From contig JAGGSM010000233.1 in assembly GCA_021159105.1 (NCBI GenBank), positions 1 through 30,086 of the forward strand: DNA of 30,086 nucleotides, read 5' to 3'. Position numbers and translations under genes: made by a program. Below, piece after piece: positions 15,859 through 24,600 of this stretch. The DNA comes from Candidatus Bipolaricaulota bacterium (lineage in GTDB: Bacteria > Bipolaricaulota > Bipolaricaulia > UBA7950 > UBA9294). Position 1 is the stretch's first letter. Each line of letters begins with the position of its first letter. Under the pieces are notes generated by a model. The model worked only from the letters and a program-made list of their open reading frames with translations. It searched no databases and was not told where the DNA came from.

Positions 15859-16773
15859 ATGGGAAAGATCGAACTGCTAGTGGGAGAACAGGATACCGGG
15901 ACGCGATTGGACCAATTTCTAGCAAGGAACGTGGAGAACACTTCGAGGAGCGTAATCCAGCAGCTCATCCGCGACGGCCACGTCAAACTGGAAGGGCAAT
16001 TGATAGCACAGCCATCACATCGCCTGCGCGCCGGACAGGGGATCGTCCTCGACCTTCCCAAGGGAGGGGAGATCCTCGACCCGCGGGAGATAGAACTCGA
16101 TGTGCTCTACGAGGACGAGTCGATCGTGGTGATCAACAAGCGCTGCGGAGTGGTCATCCATCCCGGAGCGGGGGAGAATCAGACCACCCTAGTGGAGGGG
16201 CTCCTCGTCGAACGAGATCTACCGGTGGATGACGACCCAGTGCGTCCGGGGATCGTTCACCGACTGGACAAGGACACGAGCGGCACGATCGTCATCGCCA
16301 AGACGCGTGAAGCGATGCGCTCCCTCAAGGAGCAGTTCGCTTCCCGCAGCGTGCGCAAGCTGTACGTAGCGATCGTGGAGGGGATCGTGAGCGAAGAGGA
16401 GGGGCTCATCGATGCCCCCATCGGGCGCGACCAAGGGAACCCCCGCCGCATGGCGATCACCCCGCGCGGGAAGAGCGCCCAGACAGAGTTCTGCGTTGTG
16501 GAGAGAAGGGGTAGTTCTAGCCTCCTGCTGGTCCACCTGCTGACGGGGCGGACCCATCAGATACGCATTCACATGCGCTACATCGGCCACTCTATTCTGG
16601 GCGACACGCTCTACGGGAACGCGGATGACAGGCTGATGCTACACGCATGGCGCCTGGGATTCCTACACCCGAAGAAAAAAGAGTATCTGTCCTTCACCGC
16701 TCCCCTTCCAGCGGAGTTTCTCTTGCCGGATGAACGCTCACTCGATGAGATGGCCCGCGCCCACTACTCCTGA
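15859..16773 (+). CDS. rluD: RluD-family 23S rRNA pseudouridine synthase
   Basis: This 304-residue enzyme isomerises uridines in structured RNA to pseudouridine. An S4 RNA-binding domain covers about 13-65. The catalytic domain has HRLDKDTSG at 134-142, with Asp137 the expected nucleophile. The C-terminal GRTHQIRIHM motif and the LHAWRL strand are intact. Length fits RluD, which targets helix 69 of 23S rRNA, although RluA/RluC relatives cannot be excluded. The ATG at 15859 follows AGGGGTGCA. It is divergent from nusA and overlaps the end of the convergent phosphatidyltransferase gene by ten bases, leaving no room for a terminator between them. Confidence 0.92.
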   Translation: MGKIELLVGEQDTGTRLDQFLARNVENTSRSVIQQLIRDGHVKLEGQLIAQPSHRLRAGQGIVLDLPKGGEILDPREIELDVLYEDESIVVINKRCGVVIHPGAGENQTTLVEGLLVERDLPVDDDPVRPGIVHRLDKDTSGTIVIAKTREAMRSLKEQFASRSVRKLYVAIVEGIVSEEEGLIDAPIGRDQGNPRRMAITPRGKSAQTEFCVVERRGSSSLLLVHLLTGRTHQIRIHMRYIGHSILGDTLYGNADDRLMLHAWRLGFLHPKKKEYLSFTAPLPAEFLLPDERSLDEMARAHYS

Positions 16774-17273
16774 CGAACGAGACGTAGCGCCCCGATCAGA
16801 TAGTCGAGCGCGGCGGCGTAGGTCGCACAAACAGCGACGTAGAACAGGGGCAATCCAACACCTACACTGATGATCAGCAAGCTCATTGAGATGAAGGTGA
16901 GCACGGATGCCACCTTGCCCAGAACTCTAGATCCCTGTACCTTGCGCGCCATGAAGTGAAGGATGATCGCGCCGATCCCGAGGCCAAGCTGAGGAAGGAA
17001 GAACAGGATCACCCACAGTGTGGGGATCACTCCCATCGTCCACAGAGAGACGACGAGGGATGCGTAGAGGGCCTTATCGACGGCCGGATCGAGGACCTTG
17101 CCGAGCGCGCTCACCTCGTGCCTGCTGCGAGCCATCATCCCGTCCAACACATCGCCGGCACTAGCGATAAGGAACAGCCCGAGAGCGATCTCGCGTCGGT
17201 CCAGAAGCAAGAGGGCGACAATGGGGACGACCAGGGATGCGCGGGCGAGGGTTATCTTGTTGGCAAGTGACAT
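16764..17273 (-). CDS. CDP-alcohol phosphatidyltransferase (PgsA-like)
   Basis: A 169-residue integral membrane enzyme of phospholipid synthesis. The complete CDP-alcohol phosphatidyltransferase signature D-x2-D-G-x2-A-R-x8-G-x3-D-x3-D is present with Asp41, Asp44, Gly45, Ala48, Arg49, Gly58, Asp62 and Asp66. Five or six hydrophobic helices surround it. It swaps CMP of CDP-diacylglycerol for an alcohol headgroup. Glycerol 3-phosphate (phosphatidylglycerophosphate synthase) is the commonest substrate for proteins of this size, but the motif does not settle that. The ATG at 17273 follows GAGAAG. It is divergent from the COG2403 gene and convergent with rluD. Confidence 0.85.
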   Translation of the reverse strand: MSLANKITLARASLVVPIVALLLLDRREIALGLFLIASAGDVLDGMMARSRHEVSALGKVLDPAVDKALYASLVVSLWTMGVIPTLWVILFFLPQLGLGIGAIILHFMARKVQGSRVLGKVASVLTFISMSLLIISVGVGLPLFYVAVCATYAAALDYLIGALRLVRQE

Positions 17274-17317
17274 ATCTTCTCAATCATAATCGTAATCGCT
17301 CCCCCGATACAAGTCCC

Positions 17318-17347
17318 TTGAAGGCTGTTCGCACGGATCGGTATAAT
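17318..17347 (+). promoter_or_regulatory. predicted promoter of the COG2403 gene
   Basis: TTGAAG (17318-17323) and a perfect TATAAT (17342-17347) are 18 bases apart on the plus strand. The start codon at 17379 lies about 25 bases after the expected transcript start. Spacing and both hexamers support a sigma70-type promoter. Confidence 0.6.
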
Positions 17348-17378
17348 GATTCACCAGATGCACAAAAGGAGTGATGAG

Positions 17379-18686
17379 ATGAAGAAGCGAGTGATCATCA
17401 TGGGGGCAGCAGGGCGCGACTTTCACAACTTCAATGTCCATTTCCGAGACAACGAGGACTACGATGTAGTCGCGTTCACCGCAACTCAAATTCCAGACAT
17501 CGAGGGAAGAATGTACCCACCAGAGCTTGCTGGCAAGCTCTACCCGAACGGCATTCCGATCGAGGCTGAATCAGATCTGGAGAAGCTGATCGCGGAGAAG
17601 AACGTCGATCTTGTGGTCTTCGCCTACAGCGATGTCACCAATCAATACGTGATGGAGCGTTCCGCCCTCGTCAATGCAGCCGGTGCAGACTTCCTGCTGA
17701 TGGGAACAGAGTCGACCATGGTCGTACCGGAGAAGCCGCTGATCTCGATCACTGCCGTGCGCACCGGCTCGGGGAAGAGCCAGACGACCAGGCGTGTGAG
17801 CGAGATCCTGAAGGCGCGAGGGAAGAAGCTGGCCGTGATCCGTCACCCCATGCCCTACGGGAACCTCGTCGAGCAGGAGTGGCAGCGCTACGAGACCTAC
17901 GCCGACCTCGACAAGTACGAGTGCACGATCGAGGAGCGGGAGGAGTACGAGCCGCACATCGATAACGGAACGATCGTCTACGCCGGCGTGGACTACGAGA
18001 AGATCCTGCGCAAGGCGGAGGCGGAATCGGACATTGTGATCTGGGACGGAGGGAACAACGACTTCTCCTTCTACAAACCGGACCTATCGATCGTCGTCGT
18101 CGACCCACATCGAGCCGGGCACGAGCTCCTCTACTACCCGAGCGGGGTTAACCTGCGCACAGCCGACATCGTCGTCATCAACAAGGTGGACACGGCTTCG
18201 TTCGACGACATCCAGTTCGTGCGCAACAACGTGCTCGACGTCAACCCAAGGGCACGCATCATCGAGGCAGCATCCCCAATCACAGTGGATGATCCGTCCG
18301 TGATCCGTGGAAAGCGGGTACTGGTGATTGAGGACGGCCCAACGCTCACCCATGGAGGGATGAAGTACGGCGCGGGCACGATCGCGGCCAAGCGATTCAA
18401 CGCAAGCGAGATCATCGATCCGCGCCCCTACACCGTCGCCTCGATCACGGATACCTACAACAAGTACCCGAAGATCGGACATCTCCTGCCAGCGATGGGG
18501 TACGGCGAGCGCCAGATCAAGGACCTGCAGGAGACGATCGACCGCGTCGACTGTGACGCCGTGGTCGTAGGGACACCGATCGATCTGACACGCCTGATCA
18601 ACTTCAAGGTACCGGCAACGAGGGTGCGCTACGAGCTGCAGGAGATCGGTCTACCCAACCTGGATATGCTTCTGAAAGACTTCTAG
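17379..18686 (+). CDS. COG2403 P-loop protein, cyclic 2,3-diphosphoglycerate synthetase-like
   Basis: A 435-residue P-loop protein of the group annotated as predicted GTPase COG2403 or cyclic 2,3-diphosphoglycerate synthetase. An N-terminal nucleotide-fold region (RVIIMGAAGRDFHNFNV) is followed by the Walker A segment GSGKSQTT (130-137). A RHPMPYG segment and the WDGGNND strand follow, then NKVD (like the G4 motif of GTPases). The archaeal enzyme makes cyclic 2,3-diphosphoglycerate, an osmolyte and thermoprotectant of methanogens. Whether bacterial homologues share this reaction is not established by sequence. I start at 17379, where AAAGGAG lies seven bases upstream. An in-frame ATG at 17346 lies inside the -10. 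It is a single-gene unit on this strand. Confidence 0.8.
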   Translation: MKKRVIIMGAAGRDFHNFNVHFRDNEDYDVVAFTATQIPDIEGRMYPPELAGKLYPNGIPIEAESDLEKLIAEKNVDLVVFAYSDVTNQYVMERSALVNAAGADFLLMGTESTMVVPEKPLISITAVRTGSGKSQTTRRVSEILKARGKKLAVIRHPMPYGNLVEQEWQRYETYADLDKYECTIEEREEYEPHIDNGTIVYAGVDYEKILRKAEAESDIVIWDGGNNDFSFYKPDLSIVVVDPHRAGHELLYYPSGVNLRTADIVVINKVDTASFDDIQFVRNNVLDVNPRARIIEAASPITVDDPSVIRGKRVLVIEDGPTLTHGGMKYGAGTIAAKRFNASEIIDPRPYTVASITDTYNKYPKIGHLLPAMGYGERQIKDLQETIDRVDCDAVVVGTPIDLTRLINFKVPATRVRYELQEIGLPNLDMLLKDF

Positions 18687-18704
18687 ACTCTTGCGACGTT
18701 CTCT

Positions 18705-18732
18705 GGCCCCGCGTGAGGACAAGCGCGGGGTC
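18705..18732. terminator. hairpin between convergent genes
   Basis: A nine-base stem, GGCCCCGCG with CGCGGGGTC (one G-T pair), with a ten-base loop sits between the plus-strand COG2403 gene and the minus-strand small membrane protein. It overlaps the latter's stop codon. It is strong and G+C-rich but lacks a T-run on either side, so a shared terminator is only a reasonable guess. Confidence 0.4.
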
Positions 18733-18901
18733 AGTGCGTCTGCAGTGTGAACAGGAGGGCGAGGGCAAGCCCGAAGATGGCGCCGACGGTAAGGCCGAAC
18801 AGAACGTCGTGAAATCCGACCCCCACAAGGGCTCCGATCACTAGGCCCATCGGCAACAGAAGCATGAAGTGCTTCCCCTTTCCTCGCAGTAGCCTACGCA
18901 T
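18731..18901 (-). CDS. small two-helix membrane protein
   Basis: A 56-residue hydrophobic protein with a basic N terminus (MRRLLRGKGKHF) and two membrane helices joined by a short VGFHDVL turn. The second helix is Gly/Ala-rich (VGAIFGLALALLF). The ATG at 18901 overlaps the HD-GYP stop (ATGCGTAG), which argues that it is a real, translationally coupled gene. A GTG at 18916 would add five residues. I do not recognise the family. Its job could be to anchor or modulate the HD-GYP protein it is made with, but that rests only on position. Confidence 0.55.
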   Translation of the reverse strand: MRRLLRGKGKHFMLLLPMGLVIGALVGVGFHDVLFGLTVGAIFGLALALLFTLQTH

Positions 18902-19811
18902 CGGAGGTCGCCCCACTTCCCTCTCTCACAACCTTGAGGAAAGCCCTTACAACGCGCGGATCGAACTGAGAGCCCGAATTCCTCTCGATCTCGGCTAGGG
19001 CTGTCTCCTTGGAGAGGGCTTTGCGATACGGCCTATCTGAGACCATCGCATCGTAGGCATCGACAACAGAGATGATCCGTGCCTCGATCGGAATGTCATC
19101 ACCGGCGAGGCCGCGCGGGTATCCAGCCCCGTCGTAGCGCTCGTGATGGGCGATGACGATCTTTCCCGCATCGCGCAGAAATTCCTTATCCTCCAGCATG
19201 CGCGCGCCGTGCTCTGGATGCTTGCGCATCTCCACCCACTCTTCATCAGTGAGCGGGCCAGGCTTGTTGAGGATCTCATCCGGCACCTTGACTTTGCCGA
19301 CATCGTGCAGGTAGGCAGCATATGAAAGGGTAATCAACTGATCGCCGTTCAGGTCAAGCCTCTCCCCGGTGGCGATCGCCAGCCGTTCCAGACGATGACA
19401 GTGGCCTTCAGTCTCCTCGTCCTTCTCCTCCACCGAACGGGCGAGCTGCAGGATCTCCTGAATCTCATCGCGCATCAGGTGAAAGCTTGGAGGAGAGGTT
19501 ATGAGGAGCAGGTCAACATCCTGGTCCACTTGAAAGTGAGCTCTTTCCGTAAGGCCATGATGATAGATGTAATCACCTGCACTGAGGAGTACATCATCAT
19601 CCGTCTCGCGCAAGATCCCGCTCAAGACATAGATGAATTCGAACCCTTCCCAGGAGCTCGCCTCATCCAGATAAAAATACTTCCCGGCGAGTACATGCTG
19701 CCGGGTGACATCGAAGTTCCCCTGTTGGACAAGGAGATCTAGCGTGGTCGCTTTCTTCCCTATGTTCTCTCGCCGGTCTGACTCCCGAACGATCGTTAAG
19801 CCCGCAACCAC
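18894..19811 (-). CDS. cupin-like sensor fused to HD-GYP phosphodiesterase
   Basis: A 305-residue soluble protein. Residues about 35-110 look like a cupin-type beta barrel (GFEFIYVLSGIL, LLSAGDYIYHH). Residues about 130-300 are an HD-GYP domain with His169-Asp170 (HDVGK), HPEHG (198-202), HHE (222-224) and DGAGYP (227-232). All metal and signature residues of active HD-GYP proteins are present, so hydrolysis of cyclic di-GMP or a related cyclic dinucleotide is likely. The GTG at 19811 has AAAGGGAG six bases upstream. It lies 28 bases after the repeat-peptide gene and overlaps the small membrane protein gene. The cupin part may bind a small ligand that sets activity, which is inference. No GGDEF gene is in the window. 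Confidence 0.85.
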   Translation of the reverse strand: MVAGLTIVRESDRRENIGKKATTLDLLVQQGNFDVTRQHVLAGKYFYLDEASSWEGFEFIYVLSGILRETDDDVLLSAGDYIYHHGLTERAHFQVDQDVDLLLITSPPSFHLMRDEIQEILQLARSVEEKDEETEGHCHRLERLAIATGERLDLNGDQLITLSYAAYLHDVGKVKVPDEILNKPGPLTDEEWVEMRKHPEHGARMLEDKEFLRDAGKIVIAHHERYDGAGYPRGLAGDDIPIEARIISVVDAYDAMVSDRPYRKALSKETALAEIERNSGSQFDPRVVRAFLKVVREGSGATSDA

Positions 19812-19839
19812 GCTGGACTCCCTTTCTCAGTTGCTCCTA

Positions 19840-20034
19840 TCAACCACCACCGACGTGAATCGGGCTGGATGAAGTGAGTCTCGGTCCGCCACCGACATGG
19901 ATCGGGCTGGATGAAGTGAGCCTCGGTCCGCCACCGACATGGATCGGATCTGCCGACACTGTCACCGCTACCGTGGCGATAAATAGAGATACTATCATCG
20001 CCATCAGTAGCAAAGTCTTTGCGAAGCGCTTCAT
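19840..20034 (-). CDS. small secreted peptide with tandem PIHVGGG repeats
   Basis: A 64-residue precursor too unusual to assign to any family I know. Residues 1-28 are a textbook signal peptide: basic MKRFAK, a long hydrophobic core, and a VSA cleavage site. The predicted mature peptide of 36 residues is three copies of PIHVGGG separated by two copies of PRLTSSS. The period is 14 residues, the first copy follows Asp29 and the last ends the protein. A strong ribosome site, AAGGAGG, lies seven bases before the ATG, and the reading frame ends 28 bases before the HD-GYP gene start, suggesting one transcript. There are no cysteines. It could be a secreted signal, a precursor cut into identical short peptides, a metal binder (His) or a surface peptide. 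None of these is shown. Confidence 0.7.
   Translation of the reverse strand: MKRFAKTLLLMAMIVSLFIATVAVTVSADPIHVGGGPRLTSSSPIHVGGGPRLTSSSPIHVGGG
19844..19947 (-). repeat. 42-base tandem repeat, two and a half copies
   Basis: Copies at 19844-19885, 19886-19927 and a partial 19928-19947 differ at only a few bases. The unit is exactly 14 codons and lies wholly within the small secreted peptide gene, coding the PIHVGGG and PRLTSSS blocks. High identity at the DNA level suggests recent duplication by slippage or unequal exchange. Confidence 0.9.
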
Positions 20035-20197
20035 TTTTCTGCCTCCTTGCTGCTGAGATTTCACTTCTATTATTCCTAGCAACCGAAGGTTTTAGACATG
20101 ACTCGTTGAAAAGCGCTTCCCTCTCCATCTTCATATTCACTTTCTCCGCTCCTGAAATGAACAACAGCATATCCCCCGCCCTCTCGAAGCGCAAACA

Positions 20198-20225
20198 GCA
20201 CAAGAGAGAAACCGGCTTCCGGCCG
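20198..20225 (-). terminator. terminator-like hairpin after the MFS gene
   Basis: Just past the MFS stop, minus-strand ACCGGC (20225-20220) pairs with GCCGGT (20214-20209) around a five-base loop. A T/C-rich tail follows. It looks like an intrinsic terminator, which would separate the MFS transcript from the repeat-peptide gene. The rest of 20035-20197 holds the peptide leader. I found no convincing promoter there, only an AATAAT element near 20070. Confidence 0.5.
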
Positions 20226-20232
20226 GTCGATA

Positions 20233-21447
20233 TCAAAGCTGCCTCATTCCTCGCACGAGCAACGCCCCCAGCCCTGCCAGGGCAGCCGCGACTCCACAGG
20301 CCACGATGATCGTCGGAGCAGTGAGCAAAGTGAGGATCGCGCCAGTGGCAGCCAGCGAGATCGGCTGTAGCCCGTCGGTGATCGCCGATTGCGCGGCGAA
20401 GACCCGCCCCTGCAGGTCGTTCGGCACACACGTCTGGAAGATAACCGCTTCAGTCACATTAACCATGGCAACGGAGAAGCCAACGATTCCAAGCGCAGCA
20501 AGGGAGAGACTCAGATCCCGCGACAACCCAAACACAGCGAGCATCACTCCGAGCAGCGCCAACCCACCGATGATCAACAGCCCGCGGTGACGCCCTCGCT
20601 TCGCACGGGATGTGAACAGCCCTCCGATGACCATGCCCAGTGATAGAGCCGAGCCGAACAGGCCGAACCCGCGAGCTCCGGCGTGGAGAACGTCCTTGGC
20701 CATGATCGGAAAGAGGATGCTCGTCGGAGCGAGGATGAAGTTGATGAGGGCAAACAGAAGAAGCATGAAGAACAGAATCCTGCTGTCGCGGAGGAACCTG
20801 AGACCGGCCGCCAGATCCGAGAGGATCGCCCCGAGCCCCTTCTTCACCTCTATCCTCGGAGAAGGGAAGGAAGCAAACGCCAAGGAGACCGCAGCGAGCA
20901 GGAACGTGACCGCATCCACCAGCATCGTATCACCGCTCCCGATCATGCCGACCAGGATCCCGCCGACCGCTGGTCCGGCGATCCCAGCAGCGCCAGCTGA
21001 GAGCTGATAGAGGCCGTTGGCCCTCATCAGCTCATCCTGGGGCACCAGATTGGGAATGGACGATTGAAGGGAAGGACGGTGGAAGACAGTTGCCGTTGAG
21101 GCAAGGATCGTAAGGACGTAGATCTCCCATACTTGCAGCACGCCGATCATGAGCAGAGTGGCAGCTGTGCCGATGATAACGCCGTTTGCGAGGTCCATCG
21201 CCAGCATCAGCCTGCGACGATCGAGGCGATCAACGAAGACCCCAGCGAGCGGTCCGAGGAAGAGGACGGGAAGAGCGGTGGCAATGGCCACGCCAGCCAG
21301 AGCGCTCGCAGACCCCGTTTTCTCAAGTACCCACCACATGAGGGCAATGTAAGTCAGGCGACTGCCAAACATCGATAGGCTCTGCCCCGCCCAGACGAGG
21401 ACGAAGCTGCGGTTGCGCGATAAGGATCCCCTGCCTCTGATCGACAT
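20233..21447 (-). CDS. MFS transporter, drug/metabolite efflux type
   Basis: A protein of about 404 residues with some ten to twelve hydrophobic helices. It resembles the DHA3-like branch of the major facilitator superfamily: an N-terminal FVLVWAGQSLSMFGSRL helix, and the loop-2 signature GVFVDRLDRRRLM. Such carriers export drugs, macrolides or siderophores; the substrate here is not readable. I start at the ATG at 21447 (MSIRGRGSLSRNRSF), which fits the family N terminus, although GGGGGT is some 13 bases away. A GTG at 21531 adds 28 residues without family resemblance. It is divergent from the pyruvate:ferredoxin oxidoreductase gene and upstream of the repeat-peptide gene on the same strand. 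Confidence 0.8.
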   Translation of the reverse strand: MSIRGRGSLSRNRSFVLVWAGQSLSMFGSRLTYIALMWWVLEKTGSASALAGVAIATALPVLFLGPLAGVFVDRLDRRRLMLAMDLANGVIIGTAATLLMIGVLQVWEIYVLTILASTATVFHRPSLQSSIPNLVPQDELMRANGLYQLSAGAAGIAGPAVGGILVGMIGSGDTMLVDAVTFLLAAVSLAFASFPSPRIEVKKGLGAILSDLAAGLRFLRDSRILFFMLLLFALINFILAPTSILFPIMAKDVLHAGARGFGLFGSALSLGMVIGGLFTSRAKRGRHRGLLIIGGLALLGVMLAVFGLSRDLSLSLAALGIVGFSVAMVNVTEAVIFQTCVPNDLQGRVFAAQSAITDGLQPISLAATGAILTLLTAPTIIVACGVAAALAGLGALLVRGMRQL

Positions 21448-21558
21448 TACAGGAGAGTTTACCCCCTTTACCAGCTTAATCAAACTTGCGCATTGTTCCG
21501 CTAACGCTCCGCTCTCACAGCCTCCTTGCACCTTCTTCTGCGCTGTGCCTGCGGATCG

Positions 21559-21587
21559 TTGTGCCCATCACGGGCGAGGGTTACAAT
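21559..21587 (+). promoter_or_regulatory. predicted promoter of the pyruvate:ferredoxin oxidoreductase gene
   Basis: TTGTGC (21559-21564) and TACAAT (21582-21587) are 17 bases apart on the plus strand. They lie about 55 bases before the start codon, which has its own strong ribosome site GGAGGAAGG. The -10 matches five of six consensus bases. Confidence 0.5.
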
Positions 21588-21641
21588 CGCAATAGAAAGC
21601 ACGTCTAAAGTTAACGATGCTACCAGTTTAGGAGGAAGGAT

Positions 21642-24600
21642 ATGCCAGAGAAACACATGATGACGATCGATGGGAATACGGCGGCAGCACACGTTGCCTA
21701 CGCGTTCAGCGACGTTGCCGCGATATACCCGATCACACCCAGTTCGCCGATGGGTGAGGTCGCTGACACCTGGGCGGCGCACGGGCGCAAGAACATCTTC
21801 GGGCAGCCGCTGCAGGTGACAGAGATGCAAGCGGAATCCGGTGCCGCCGGAGCGGTGCACGGCTCACTCGTTGCCGGCGCGTTGACAACGACGTTCACCG
21901 CATCGCAGGGGCTGCTGCTGATGATCCCCAACATGTACAAGATCGCTGGGGAGCTTCTGCCGGGGGTATTTCACGTGTCGGCGCGTGCCGTGGCTGGACA
22001 TGCCCTGTCCATCTTCGGTGACCACTCCGACGTCATGGCTACCCGCCAGACCGGATTCGCCCTTCTCGCCTCGGCATCGGTGCAGGAAGTGATGGACCTC
22101 GCTCTCGTCGCCCACCTGTCGGCCCTGCGCTCAAAGGTCCCGTTTGTGCACTTCTTCGACGGCTTCCGCACCTCGCACGAGATCCAGAAGGTCGACGTAT
22201 TGGACTACAACGAGATGGCCAAGCTCGCCCCATGGGAGGAGATCGAGGCGTTCCGCAAGCGGGCGATGAACCCGGAACACCCGCACCTGCGGGGGACCGC
22301 CCAGAACCCGGACATCTACTTCCAGGGGAGGGAAGCGGCGAACAGGTACTACCTGGCAACGCCGAAGATCGTTGCTGAGATGATGAAGCAGGTGAGCGAG
22401 CTGACCGGACGATCTTATCACCTGTTCGACTACGTCGGAGCACCTGATGCAGAGCGTGTGATCATCCTGATGGGATCATCGTGCGACGTTGCCGAGGAGA
22501 CGGTGAACTACCTCACGTCTCAGGGGGAGAAGGTGGGTGTGCTGAAGGTGCGCCTGTACCGCCCGTGGTCAGCCGAGCACTTCCTGGAAGCGCTCCCCAA
22601 GAGCGTCCAGCGGATCTGCGTGCTGGATCGTACCAAGGAATCAGGGAGCGATGGTGAGCCGCTGTACAAGGACGTATCGACGACGCTCAAGGAGCACGGG
22701 GATGCCCGACTCGTGGTCGGCGGGCGCTACGGCCTCGGGTCCAAGGACTTCACTCCGGCGATGGTCAAGAGCGTATTCGACAACCTGAAGAATGACTCCC
22801 CGAAGAACCACTTCACCGTCGGGATAATCGACGATGTCACCGGAACGTCTCTTCCCTTGGAGAAGGAGATCGATGTCGCGCCGGAAGGGACCATCCAGTG
22901 CAAATTCTGGGGCCTCGGCGCCGACGGAACGGTCGGAGCGAACAAGAACGCGATCAAGATCGTCGGGGATCATACCGACCTCTATGCGCAGGGCTACTTC
23001 GCCTACGACGCCAAGAAATCAGGTGGAATCACCATGTCCCACCTGCGCTTCGGGAAGTCCCCGATCCAATCCCCTTATCTCGTCAAGAGCGCGGACTACA
23101 TCGCCTGCCACAACCCGGCGTTCGTCCACAAGTACGATCTGCTCGCTGGGATCAAGGAGAACGGGACCTTCGTCCTGAATTGCCCGTGGACCGGCGATGA
23201 ACTCGAAAAGAACCTTCCCGCATCACTGAAGCGCACGATCGCCGAGAAGCACCTCAAGTTCTACACGATCGATGCGGTCAAGCTGGCCGGAGAGGTCGGC
23301 CTCGGTGGACGGATCAACATGATCATGCAGACCGTCTTCTTCAAGCTGGCCGGCGTCTTGCCGGTCGATGAGGCAATCGCACGATTGAAGGAGGCGATCG
23401 TCAAAGCCTACGGGAAGAAGGGCGAGAAGGTAGTGCAGATGAACAACGCCGGCGTCGATGGGGCGTTGGACAAACTCGTGAAAGTGGAAGTTCCGACGTC
23501 TTGGGCAACGGCCTCCGGGTCGAGTGAGACAACCGAGCAGCAGGTTCCGGAGTGGGTGATCAAGGTGATGCGCCCGATGGAGCTGCAGGAGGGGGACGAC
23601 ATCCCGGTGAGCGCCTTCGCTGGCGAGCTCGATGGCAAGTACGAGTGGACAGGGCCGGACGGGACCTTCCCCACCGCCACGAGCCAGTACGAGAAGCGCG
23701 GAGTGGCGATCAGCGTCCCGGAGTGGAACCCGGACAACTGTATCCAGTGCAACTTCTGCTCATTTGTCTGTCCGCACGCTGCGATTAGACCGGTGTTGGC
23801 AACGGATGACGAGCTAGCCGATGCACCGGAGGGGTTCCTCACCGTCCCAGCCAAGGGGAAGGGACTGGAAGGATTCAATTTCCGCGTTCAGGTGAGCGCG
23901 CTCGACTGCACCGGCTGTGGAAGCTGTGTCTCCGTCTGCCCGGGGATGAAGGGTGAAAAGGCGCTCACGATGGAGCCGCTGGCCAGCCAGCTCGATCCGC
24001 AGGTGGACAACTGGAAGTTCTTCGAAAAACTCCCAGGACACCCTGAGAAGGTGAACGTGAACACGGTCACCGGCAGCCAATTCCTCCAACCTCTGTTCGA
24101 GTTCTCCGGCGCCTGCCCCGGCTGCGGGGAGACGCCGTACGTCAAGCTGGCGACGCAACTGTTCGGCGACCGGATGCTCATCGCCAATGCCACCGGCTGC
24201 TCCTCGATCTACGGTGGCTCGGCGCCGGCCGTCCCTTACACCGTGAACAAAGATGGACACGGCCCGGCGTGGGGCAACTCACTCTTCGAGGATAACGCCG
24301 AGTACGGGTTCGGGATGAACCTGGCGATGCAAGCTCGCCGCGATCACCTGACCCGCCTGGCAAGCGATGCGATCGCAAGCGATACGATCGCAAGCGATAT
24401 CTCAGCAGAGATCAAGGCAGCCCTGAGCGACTGGCTCGCAAGCAAAGACAACGCGGAAGGATCGCGCGCTGCTGGTGCGAGGCTGATCTCGCTGTTGGAG
24501 AAGGGTGCTGGAAAGAGTGATCTGCTAAAGCAGATCCTATCGATGAAGGACCTTCTCACCAAGAAATCGATCTGGATCTTCGGTGGAGACGGCTGGGCGT

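Noticed and set aside
19844..19947. Near-identical 42-base repeats that could be read as a CRISPR-like array
   Set aside because: The copies are contiguous with no spacers, the period is exactly 14 codons, and they lie in frame inside a gene with signal peptide and ribosome site.
19796..20431. A 211-residue minus-strand reading frame across the repeat region and the end of the MFS gene
   Set aside because: It is a shifted frame over the MFS and peptide genes, has no ribosome site, and gives a Trp/Arg-rich product typical of a wrong frame.
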